Shown: one piece after another, positions 1 to 5,727 of the stretch
How the letters are laid out: every line of letters begins with the position of its first letter
Numbering within the stretch: position 1 is the stretch's first letter
Assembly (NCBI GenBank): GCA_030612495.1
Contig: JAUWNT010000087.1
Span: 1 to 9,139 of the forward strand
DNA: 9,139 nt
Reading direction: 5' to 3'
Source of the DNA: Candidatus Aminicenantota bacterium
GTDB lineage: Bacteria > Acidobacteriota > Aminicenantia > UBA2199
The notes under the pieces: model-generated
Told to the model about the DNA's origin: nothing
What the model saw: the letters and a program-made list of their open reading frames with translations, nothing else
Databases searched by the model: none
Translations under genes and position numbers: made by a program

Positions 1-273
1 AAATCCTTTTTTAGATATCTCAACATGCATGGCTCCACCACCTGTGAATTCAAGTAAAAAATATCCTTTTTTATTTGTTTTGCCATAAACATTTTTTTCA
101 GGTATAAATACTTCAGCATCTACAATACCGTTGCCATTCTCATCCACTACCAATGCTTTGATTGTCTTGTTATATTTTTCTTTGTCGATTTTGATAGATT
201 CCTGATAAGTACTGGCAAAAATAAATTGAAATAAACTCATTGTAAAAATAGTTAGTAACAGTTTTTTTTTCAT
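1..273 (-). CDS. Secreted protein with carboxypeptidase-regulatory-like domain (5' part only)
   Basis: The first 91 residues of a protein whose remainder lies beyond the window edge. The start is well supported: AGGAGG at 279-284 lies five bases before the ATG at 271-273. Residues 1-20 form a Sec signal peptide (three lysines, then a hydrophobic run ending in Phe-Ala), probably cleaved after Ala20. There is no lipobox cysteine. Residues 37-91 resemble a carboxypeptidase-regulatory-like beta-sandwich: a K-A-L-V-V-D-E-N-G strand, V-D-A-E-V, then N-K-K-G-Y-F and a final K-K-G-F, matching the family pattern of 'gA.V', 'T...G.F' and '.GY'. Such domains sit at the N-terminus of TonB-dependent receptors and of many other exported proteins, and the visible part cannot tell these apart. 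It has its own promoter region with a palindrome cluster (288-393). It was found by reading the minus strand to the window edge. Confidence 0.8.
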   Translation of the reverse strand, partial: MKKKLLLTIFTMSLFQFIFASTYQESIKIDKEKYNKTIKALVVDENGNGIVDAEVFIPEKNVYGKTNKKGYFLLEFTGGGAMHVEISKKGF

Positions 274-287
274 TTTTTCCTCCTTTC

Positions 288-325
288 TTAGCTATAGCTA
301 ACATTCTTAGCTCTATCTAACATTT
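288..325. repeat. Tandem 19-bp imperfect direct repeat containing TTAG-N6-CTAA palindromes
   Basis: Two adjacent 19-base units, TTAGCTATAGCTAACATTC (288-306) and TTAGCTCTATCTAACATTT (307-325), agree at 16 of 19 positions. Each has the inverted arms TTAG and CTAA separated by six bases. The first is a perfect 14-bp palindrome at 288-301. They lie in the presumed 5' leader of the leftward secreted-protein gene, just before its ribosome binding site. Confidence 0.8.
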
Positions 326-393
326 AATTTAAAAAAATTTTTCTAACCACCCACAGAAGTTAGAAACACTAAATAATGTTAGAATAAACTAAC
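288..393 (-). promoter_or_regulatory. Cluster of TTAG/CTAA inverted repeats, probable operator array
   Basis: Three copies of TTAG-N6-CTAA occur at 288-301, 307-320 and 379-392. A fourth near-copy with five bases between the arms is at 360-372. Read in the appropriate orientation, the three exact copies share AATGTTAG-N6-CTAA. The arms are about ten bases apart centre to centre, which fits a dimeric protein reading one DNA face. Sites within each pair are spaced about 19-20 bases. The 379-392 copy sits just downstream of the proposed -10 element, where a bound repressor would block initiation. The bound protein is unknown. The GTTAG/CTAAC arms loosely recall metal-dependent DtxR-type operators, but the spacing differs. 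Confidence 0.6.
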
Positions 394-421
394 TTTTATC
401 AGACATTTTACCATTTGTCAA
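393..421 (-). promoter_or_regulatory. Candidate sigma-70 promoter for the leftward secreted-protein gene
   Basis: A perfect TTGACA lies on the minus strand at 416-421. Seventeen bases later is TAAAAG (393-398), a four-of-six match to TATAAT. Transcription would begin near 386, inside the 379-392 palindrome, giving a leader of roughly 110 bases. The -10 match is weak, which would suit a regulated promoter. No GC-rich hairpin with a T-run is visible between 394 and 509, so readthrough from the upstream oxidoreductase gene is not excluded. Confidence 0.45.
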
Positions 422-509
422 GCTTTTTTTATTTTTTTTTAGATACAAATATGAGCCACTTCTTTTATTCAGATTTTTCATTAGAACAAACTTAAAAAAT
501 ATTACCTGT

Positions 510-2477
510 CTATACTTCTAAATTATCAAAAACAATTTGAGCTAAATCCTCTGTTTTTAAATTTTTATTTTCAGTATCATTAATAGCATCTTTAAACATA
601 ATTGAACAATATGGACATGCTGTTATAATTGCATTTGCACCAATATCTTCAGCTTGTTTTAACCTTAAATGACTTATCTTTTCACCCCTATTCTCTTCCT
701 TCCACATACCTCCACCTCCAGCACCACAACAAAAACTAATTTTCTTATTATTTTTCATTTCCTTTAAATTACCTTTATATATACTTTTAAGGACTTTTCT
801 CGGAGCATTATATACTTTATTATATCTTCCCAGATAACAGGGATCATGGTAAGTAATTCTTCTATCCGAATTTTTCTTTAATTTTATCTTATTGTTTTCA
901 ATCAATTCTTGAATTAACTCAGAATAATGAAGCACATTATAATTTCCACCCATTTGTGAATACTCATTTTTTAACACATGGTATCCATGAGGACACATTG
1001 TTACAATCCTTTTGAATTTATATTTATTTAATGTTTCAATATTTTCCATTGCCATTATTTGATATAAATATTCATGACCTGTTCGTCTTGCAGGATCACC
1101 ACAGCATTTTTCCTCATTCCCAAGAAAAGCAAAATCAACACCAGCCTTTTTTAATATTTTTACAAACATTTTTGCATTCTTTTGAGAATGATCATCAAAA
1201 CTTGCTTCACATCCCACCCATAACAGTATATCAGTCTCTTTTTTTTCAGACATATGAGGTATATCCAAATCTTTTGCCCATTCGTCTCTAGTATCCGCAT
1301 TTATTCCCCATGGATTACCCTGATTTTCAAGTCCTCTAAAAGCACTTGTAAATTCTTCAGGGAATTTTGATTCCATTAATACAGCATGCTGACGCATACC
1401 CATAATTTTTGAAATATGCTCATTAATCATTGGACATACTTCCATACATGCTCCGCATGTTGTACAATCCCATACCTCTTCTTCGGAAATTACATTTGCA
1501 AATAAAAACTTTAAATCACCCTCTTTCCCCTTTAAAATCCCTTCTGACTCAATTAAATTTTCCTTGAGTTTATGCAACAGGATTTTTGGAGAAAGATCCT
1601 TGCCAGAATTAAATGCAGGACACACATCATCACATCTTCCACACTCAGCACACGCAAAAAGATCAAGCAAATCCTTTCTTGTAAAATCATTTATATTTGG
1701 AGTTCCAAATTTTTCCTGCTCCTCAAGATTAACAACTGGAATTTCTGCCAGCACTCCATTGTGTTTTAATACTGTATTTATTGGGCCTGCAATCAAATGA
1801 AGATGTTTTGAATAAGGGATGAATACACCAAATCCAATAATCAAAAGAATATGGGACCACCAGAAAAAAGATAGCCAAAAAGTTGCTTCAGGCCCATTCA
1901 CAGATAATATATTTTTAAATACAAATGTTGATATAAAATTGGCAGTTTCAGGTTCTGATAACCCATTCATCATTTTATAAGCTTGATAAAGAATAAAAGT
2001 TACCATAAGAGAAAAAAGTAAACATAAAATAATAAAAGACTCTTTAGATGGAACATCAAGTGATGATGCCCTGAATATATAACGTCTGATAAAAAAATAA
2101 AATACTGCAATAATAATCATTCCAGCAAAAAAATTTGCAGAAAAAATGAGTGTTTTATGTATTAACCCTATACCAAATAGATCCAAACCTTTAAAAAAGC
2201 CTTCAAATACATGATTGATTGTTATAAACATAAATACTAAAAATCCCCAGAAAATCATAGAATGAAAAAAACCTGTTATTGGCCTTCTGGAATAAGAACA
2301 TATCTGCAAAAGAATTCTTCTTAACATATACAAAAATCTTCTAACAGGCTTATCAAACCTATTGACTTTTTCCCCATAACTTATAAGTTTATATTTTCTA
2401 AAAAACTCTTTAAATGCAAAAAATAAGGCAGTTACAAGAGCAATAATAAAAATAATTTTTTCTAAAACTGAAAGCAT
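510..2477 (-). CDS. Membrane Fe-S/heme oxidoreductase (ETF:menaquinone oxidoreductase-like, CCG-domain protein)
   Basis: The N-terminal part is a membrane domain resembling the nitrate reductase gamma (NarI) cytochrome b family, with hydrophobic segments near residues 6-24, 70-90, 108-130, 148-165 and 203-221. Histidines at 72, 89, 107, 209, 225 and 227 are possible heme ligands. Two [4Fe-4S] motifs follow: Cys276/279/282/286 and Cys338/341/344/348. Two CCG domains of the heterodisulfide reductase HdrB/D type come last, with Cys423, Cys458-Cys459-Gly and Cys495 in the first, and Cys547, Cys583-Cys584-Gly and Cys621/Cys624 in the second. This order matches the bacterial family proposed to pass electrons between ETF and (methyl)menaquinone in anaerobes that degrade fatty or aromatic acids. 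The exact partner is inferred, since no etf genes are in the window. AGGAGG overlaps the murI stop, six bases before the ATG, so it is co-transcribed with the cell-wall genes. The frame is intact and full length. Confidence 0.85.
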   Translation of the reverse strand: MLSVLEKIIFIIALVTALFFAFKEFFRKYKLISYGEKVNRFDKPVRRFLYMLRRILLQICSYSRRPITGFFHSMIFWGFLVFMFITINHVFEGFFKGLDLFGIGLIHKTLIFSANFFAGMIIIAVFYFFIRRYIFRASSLDVPSKESFIILCLLFSLMVTFILYQAYKMMNGLSEPETANFISTFVFKNILSVNGPEATFWLSFFWWSHILLIIGFGVFIPYSKHLHLIAGPINTVLKHNGVLAEIPVVNLEEQEKFGTPNINDFTRKDLLDLFACAECGRCDDVCPAFNSGKDLSPKILLHKLKENLIESEGILKGKEGDLKFLFANVISEEEVWDCTTCGACMEVCPMINEHISKIMGMRQHAVLMESKFPEEFTSAFRGLENQGNPWGINADTRDEWAKDLDIPHMSEKKETDILLWVGCEASFDDHSQKNAKMFVKILKKAGVDFAFLGNEEKCCGDPARRTGHEYLYQIMAMENIETLNKYKFKRIVTMCPHGYHVLKNEYSQMGGNYNVLHYSELIQELIENNKIKLKKNSDRRITYHDPCYLGRYNKVYNAPRKVLKSIYKGNLKEMKNNKKISFCCGAGGGGMWKEENRGEKISHLRLKQAEDIGANAIITACPYCSIMFKDAINDTENKNLKTEDLAQIVFDNLEV

Positions 2478-2486
2478 TATGTCCTC

Positions 2487-3281
2487 CTAAATATTAGCAA
2501 TACTTACTCTTTCTATCTTTCTCTTTAGGAATATTTCACCAACTTTTCTAAACCTTTCAGGAAAATCAGACACATAAAATTCATCCTCCCCTTGTTTTTT
2601 AGAATTGTTTAACCATCCAAGGCTCTTGAGAATAGAACAAACCTTTTCAGCAGTTGTTTTCCCTGAATCAATAAGTCTAATCTCTCTCCCAATAACATTT
2701 GATATTAGATCCTTTAATACTGGGTAATGTGTACAACCAAGAACAAGGCTGTCTATACCCTGTTCTTTCAAAGGAAGCAAATATTCTTCTATAACAAGTC
2801 TTGTAACCTTATGTGATATCCATCCTTCCTCTACAAGAGGAACAAATAAGGGGCAATCCCTTGAGATAATTTCAATATCAGGATTCTTCTCAAGGATTGC
2901 TTTTTCATATGCTTTGGATGAAATAGTTGCTGTTGTGCCAACAACACCAATTTTCCTTTTACTGAACTTTACAGCTTCTTCCGCTCCTGGTTCAATCACA
3001 CCTATAACCGGAATATCAAATTTATCTTGAAGATACGGAACAGCATATGAAGATGAAGAATTACATGCAATTACAATTAATTTAACCCTTTTATTTAACA
3101 AGAACTGAGCATTTTCCTCAGAAAATTTAATTATTGTTCCAGCTGATTTTGATCCATAGGGCAATCTTGCTGTATCCCCAAGATAAATCGTACTCTCATG
3201 GGGCATCTTATCCTTTAATGCTTTATAAACAGTTAAACCACCTATTCCAGAATCAAAAACACCAATTGCTTTATTATTCAT
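2487..3281 (-). CDS. murI: Glutamate racemase
   Basis: This cytoplasmic enzyme interconverts L- and D-glutamate, supplying D-glutamate for peptidoglycan precursors. At 264 residues it has the usual family length. The N-terminal F-D-S-G-I-G-G motif is at 9-15 and the L-G-D-T-A-R-L-P-Y-G substrate loop at 34-43. The two catalytic cysteines are visible: Cys73 in A-C-N-S-S-S-S and Cys183 in G-C-T-H-Y-P, with His185 next to the second. The E-P-G-A segment (97-100) and G-V-V-G-T (112-116) are also typical. The start codon lies inside the end of the GerMN gene: ATGAATAA gives an eight-base overlap, so translation is probably coupled. The next gene begins nine bases after its stop. The family assignment is secure. 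Confidence 0.96.
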   Translation of the reverse strand: MNNKAIGVFDSGIGGLTVYKALKDKMPHESTIYLGDTARLPYGSKSAGTIIKFSEENAQFLLNKRVKLIVIACNSSSSYAVPYLQDKFDIPVIGVIEPGAEEAVKFSKRKIGVVGTTATISSKAYEKAILEKNPDIEIISRDCPLFVPLVEEGWISHKVTRLVIEEYLLPLKEQGIDSLVLGCTHYPVLKDLISNVIGREIRLIDSGKTTAEKVCSILKSLGWLNNSKKQGEDEFYVSDFPERFRKVGEIFLKRKIERVSIANI

Positions 3282-3852
3282 CTCTCAAATATCTATAATC
3301 AGGATAAAAAGGATTTTCAATATCAATATGACCAGAAATAGTTTTATATTCATTTCCACTTACTAAAAATTTTACTTCTTTTATTTCTTTAAAATTATAA
3401 CAAATATTATCAACAAAATAGTATATAAATTCAAGCTCAGATGAGGTTCCTACAGGAAACTTATTTAATAAAACCTCATTAAAATCAACAATCAGAATCT
3501 TCCTTTTCTTTACATAAAAAACGCTTCTTAATTTTAAGCCTTCTGGAATAGGGGTTATACAATCTTCTCTACTTTTAAGTAATTCATTTATAAAAGCTTT
3601 ATATACATCTTGTCTAGTTTTAAAAATCCCTATTTCATATGAGAAAGGTTTCATGTATCTCGAATTTCTTTGGAGAAAGAACATTTTTACTTTGACAGGC
3701 TTAATTTGTTCTACTTTCTCTTGAACCTCTTCTTTGGAAAGCTCTAAATCTTTTTTCCCCGAATAGCAACTAGACTTAAAAAAAATAATGAGCACAATAA
3801 TAAAAAAAACAAAGGCAATTGCAATTAAAAAATATATTTTTTTTTTATTCAC
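3274..3852 (-). CDS. GerMN-domain membrane-anchored protein
   Basis: A 192-residue protein with a short basic N-terminus and one hydrophobic helix (about 7-25), so it is probably an inner-membrane anchor or uncleaved signal. The C-terminal domain (about 53-182) fits the GerMN / sporulation-spore-germination family: an early V-K-M-F-F-L strand, P-E-G-L-K-L-R-S-V at 103-111, I-V-D-F-N at 121-125, the G-T-S-S-E-L helix start at 135-140, and the closing S-G-H-I-D segment at 173-177. The family occurs in non-sporulating bacteria too, often beside amidase or murI genes as here. It is thought to act in the envelope, but no reaction is known. The start codon is GTG, two bases after the amidase stop and without a clear ribosome binding site, which suggests translational coupling. 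It overlaps murI by eight bases. Confidence 0.8.
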   Translation of the reverse strand: MNKKKIYFLIAIAFVFFIIVLIIFFKSSCYSGKKDLELSKEEVQEKVEQIKPVKVKMFFLQRNSRYMKPFSYEIGIFKTRQDVYKAFINELLKSREDCITPIPEGLKLRSVFYVKKRKILIVDFNEVLLNKFPVGTSSELEFIYYFVDNICYNFKEIKEVKFLVSGNEYKTISGHIDIENPFYPDYRYLRDE

Positions 3853-3854
3853 TC

Positions 3855-5006
3855 TTATATATTATTATAAAAATAGATAAATTTGGAGATCCCAGTATAA
3901 ATTGCATTAGCAACCTTATCTAAAAAAGAATCATCCATTAAGCTCTTCTCTTCATAAAAATTCGATATAAAAGCAATTTCTATTAGAACAGCTGGCATTG
4001 CAGTTCTCATCAATACTCTAAAAGGAGCCTGCTTAACTCCTCGATTTTTTGTATGCATCAAAATATTCAATTCATTCTGAATAAACGAAGCAAGTTTACT
4101 TGACTCCTTTATATATTCGCTTTGAGCCATATTCCATAAGATCATTTTCAAATCATCATTTTCAGCTGTTTTAAATGCTTCCCCAAGAGAGCTATTTTCT
4201 TTCTCAGCAAGCTTAAAAGCTTCCTGGTCAGTTGCCTTTAAACTCACATAATATGTCTCAGGCCCTCTTGCAGATCCTCTGAAGGAAGAATTTACATGAA
4301 TAGACACAAAAACTTGAGCCTTCTGGTTATTAGCCATAGCAGCTCTTGAATCTAACGATACTTCAACATCTTTATCCCTTGTGGTTATGACTCGAAGCCC
4401 AAGTTTTGATTCTATTATTTTTTTTACTTTTCTACTAACTTTCAGTGTTATATCCTTTTCCATTAATTTTAATCTACCAACAGCACCCAGGTCACTCCCT
4501 CCATGACCAGGGTCAATGCAAATTATTTCTATTGCTTTTTTCTTTGAAGTCTCATCTTTTATATTGCTCTCTTTTGGCTCCTGTTTACCTCTCTTATTTT
4601 CTGAAGGCTCTAAATCCCTGTCAGGTTCCTCTGATTTAACAACATCAAATACAACTCTGAATGGTTTCTCAAGAACAAAATTTCTTTTAACCTTAAATTT
4701 AGATTTAAAATATACAGTTAAAGTACTTTTATTATTCTTTGTGGAATGAACAACCCTATCAATCAATTTAGAATCATCTATCCTGGTAATTCTATTTTTT
4801 ATATTTGCTATTTTATTAATTTCAATTTCAATACTATTTTTAAAATTATTTATTTTAAACCCAAAACTATTATCTCCCTCAAAAACAAGCCTGGTATGAT
4901 TTTGATGATCAAATGTACGTACATTGATAGAAAGGGGGAATAAGCAATCTCCAATCAAGATAAAAAGTATTAAAAAAATTAATCTATTTTTCATAAACAC
5001 AAGCAT
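3855..5006 (-). CDS. N-acetylmuramoyl-L-alanine amidase (AMIN plus Amidase_3)
   Basis: An exported zinc amidase of the AmiC type, cutting between N-acetylmuramic acid and the stem peptide of peptidoglycan. Residues 6-25 are a signal peptide. Residues 26-123 form a beta-rich AMIN-like targeting domain. Residues 124-158 are a charged linker, and 160-379 the Amidase_3 catalytic domain. Zinc ligands are visible as His168 (D-P-G-H-G-G), Glu183 (M-E-K-D) and His237 (S-I-H-V-N-S), with the catalytic Glu343 in L-I-E-I-A-F-I-S-N. An insertion at about 265-300 could be the regulatory helix that occludes the site in AmiA/B/C enzymes. The start is uncertain: the ATG at 5006 or Met5 at 4994. Neither has a Shine-Dalgarno sequence, and the first lies directly after the tmRNA 3' end. 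It is the first protein gene of the leftward operon. Confidence 0.92.
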   Translation of the reverse strand: MLVFMKNRLIFLILFILIGDCLFPLSINVRTFDHQNHTRLVFEGDNSFGFKINNFKNSIEIEINKIANIKNRITRIDDSKLIDRVVHSTKNNKSTLTVYFKSKFKVKRNFVLEKPFRVVFDVVKSEEPDRDLEPSENKRGKQEPKESNIKDETSKKKAIEIICIDPGHGGSDLGAVGRLKLMEKDITLKVSRKVKKIIESKLGLRVITTRDKDVEVSLDSRAAMANNQKAQVFVSIHVNSSFRGSARGPETYYVSLKATDQEAFKLAEKENSSLGEAFKTAENDDLKMILWNMAQSEYIKESSKLASFIQNELNILMHTKNRGVKQAPFRVLMRTAMPAVLIEIAFISNFYEEKSLMDDSFLDKVANAIYTGISKFIYFYNNI

Positions 5007-5012
5007 ATTTTA

Positions 5013-5358
5013 TGGAGGCGGCGGGAATCGAACCCGCGTCCAATAATGATTCAATTAAAACCTCTACAAGTTTAGTTTGTTTTTTATTCAATTTGCAGTG
5101 TAAAAAAACAAACAAAACCATCTGCAAATTGCCCTCCTAAATTGTCATGCCTGAAGAACAAAGGGCAAATTCCCCAGACAATATCCTGCTAAATGACGCC
5201 CTTAATTTCCCCGCAGGAAAAAGAAATCAGAACGGCAACATTCATTTATGCTGCAAGTGCAAAATCGTCTGCATTTCGTTTTTTGAGCATTTTTTTGAGT
5301 TACTCAGCTCAACTTGCAATTTTAACTCCATCAATACTGTCGAACCCATTTCGCCCCC
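5013..5358 (-). ncRNA. ssrA: Transfer-messenger RNA (tmRNA)
   Basis: This RNA rescues stalled ribosomes and adds a degradation tag. The 5' end GGGGGCG (5352-5358) pairs with CGCCTCC before the discriminator A at 5013, forming a seven-pair acceptor stem with one G-U. The T-arm GCGGGTTCGATTCCCGC lies just inside the 3' end, and the 5' side carries GGGTTCGACAG typical of tmRNA. Between them is an open reading segment ending in L-A-A and stop. A pseudoknot stem TGAGC (5307-5311) / GCTCA (5284-5288) ends 11 bases before the proposed resume codon, the same distance as in Escherichia coli. CCA is not encoded at the 3' end. The gene lies 11 bases after tRNA-Asp and immediately before the amidase gene, with no terminator visible. 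Confidence 0.95.
5246..5272 (-). other. tmRNA proteolysis-tag reading frame (tag ADDFALAA)
   Basis: Within ssrA, the codons from GCA at 5270-5272 read Ala-Asp-Asp-Phe-Ala-Leu-Ala-Ala and stop at TAA (5246-5248). The terminal A-L-A-A is the usual protease signal. Eight encoded residues is short; ten or so is common. The frame stays open upstream (Lys-Lys-Arg-Asn), so a longer tag is formally possible. The 11-base spacing from the first pseudoknot and the alanine resume codon favour the start given. Confidence 0.75.
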
Positions 5359-5369
5359 AAAAGGCGTAA

Positions 5370-5446
5370 TGGCGGGGCCGACGAGACTCGAACTCGCGAC
5401 CTCTGGCGTGACAGGCCAGCGTTCTATCCAGCTGAACTACGACCCC
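5370..5446 (-). tRNA. tRNA-Asp (anticodon GUC), CCA encoded
   Basis: A full cloverleaf can be drawn. The acceptor GGGGTCG pairs with CGGCCCC (one G-U), the D-arm is GTTC/GAAC, the anticodon stem CTGGC/GCCAG encloses loop CTGTCAC, and the T-arm is GCGAG/CTCGT with loop TTCGAGT. The anticodon GTC and discriminator G73 both fit aspartate. The next three bases are CCA (5370-5372), unlike the adjacent tRNA-Val and tmRNA. Confidence 0.95.
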
Positions 5447-5460
5447 AAACATATTAAATA

Positions 5461-5533
5461 TGGGCGGTAGAGGACTTGAACCTCTGGCCACCGGCGTGTA
5501 AAACCGATGCTCTACCAGCTGAGCTAACCGCCC
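5461..5533 (-). tRNA. tRNA-Val (anticodon UAC), CCA not encoded
   Basis: The acceptor GGGCGGT pairs with ACCGCCC, the D-arm is GCTC/GAGC, the anticodon stem TCGGT/GCCGG has G-U pairs at its ends with loop TTTACAC, and the T-arm is AGAGG/CCTCT with loop TTCAAGT. The anticodon TAC indicates valine. The discriminator A at 5461 is followed by TAT, so CCA must be added by the nucleotidyltransferase. It is the first gene of the stable-RNA unit, 14 bases before tRNA-Asp. Confidence 0.95.
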
Positions 5534-5550
5534 AATAAGCTCAAAGTCTA

Positions 5551-5579
5551 TTAATACTATAATTTCCTTACAAAGTCAA
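5551..5579 (-). promoter_or_regulatory. Promoter of the tRNA-Val/tRNA-Asp/ssrA (and probably downstream) operon
   Basis: TTGACT at 5574-5579 (five of six matches to TTGACA), a 17-base spacer, and TATTAA at 5551-5556 (four of six). Transcription would start near 5544, about ten bases before the mature tRNA-Val 5' end, a usual arrangement for stable RNA genes. With no terminator visible down to 510, this promoter may also serve the amidase, GerMN, murI and oxidoreductase genes. Confidence 0.65.
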
Positions 5580-5676
5580 TACTAAAAGTAACAGGAAGGG
5601 TGAATGGGGTCAATGAATTGAAGCAGTGCCTGACAGTGTGACAACGTTAATACTGAACCCAATCGATTTAGTAAAA

Positions 5677-5705
5677 TTGAATGAATTTTATAATACTGAT
5701 ATAAT
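5677..5705 (+). promoter_or_regulatory. Extended -10 promoter of the AmpG-like gene
   Basis: TTGAAT (5677-5682), a 17-base spacer, and a perfect TATAAT (5700-5705) preceded by TGA, which forms an extended -10. Transcription should begin near 5712, leaving a leader of only about 16 bases before the ATG at 5728. A second TATAAT at 5689-5694 lacks a good -35 partner. Confidence 0.7.
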
Positions 5706-5727
5706 TTCTCCTGTTAAATTTTAAACA

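Larger units (their letters stand above)
5534..5727. other. Divergent intergenic region
   Basis: This 194-base gap separates the leftward stable-RNA operon from the rightward permease gene and carries a promoter at each end (5551-5579 and 5677-5705). The middle, about 5595-5655, is richer in G and C than its flanks and contains GTGCCTGACA followed by GTGTGACA, with no credible open frame. I see no riboswitch or strong hairpin. Confidence 0.5.

Noticed and set aside
389..481. A 30-codon open frame on the minus strand between the oxidoreductase and secreted-protein genes.
   Set aside because: It has no ribosome binding site, it is a lysine- and asparagine-rich translation of AT-rich DNA, and it overlaps the proposed promoter.
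394..509. A terminator after the oxidoreductase gene.
   Set aside because: There are A- and T-runs but no GC-containing stem before a T-tract on the minus strand.
1031..1800. Plus-strand open frames opposite the 655-residue oxidoreductase.
   Set aside because: They are antisense shadows of a gene with intact cysteine motifs. They show no family features and no initiation signals.
5147..5491. Open frames of 107 and 60 codons on both strands across the stable RNA genes.
   Set aside because: They are read through tRNA-Asp and tmRNA (and part of tRNA-Val), whose structures fully explain the sequence.
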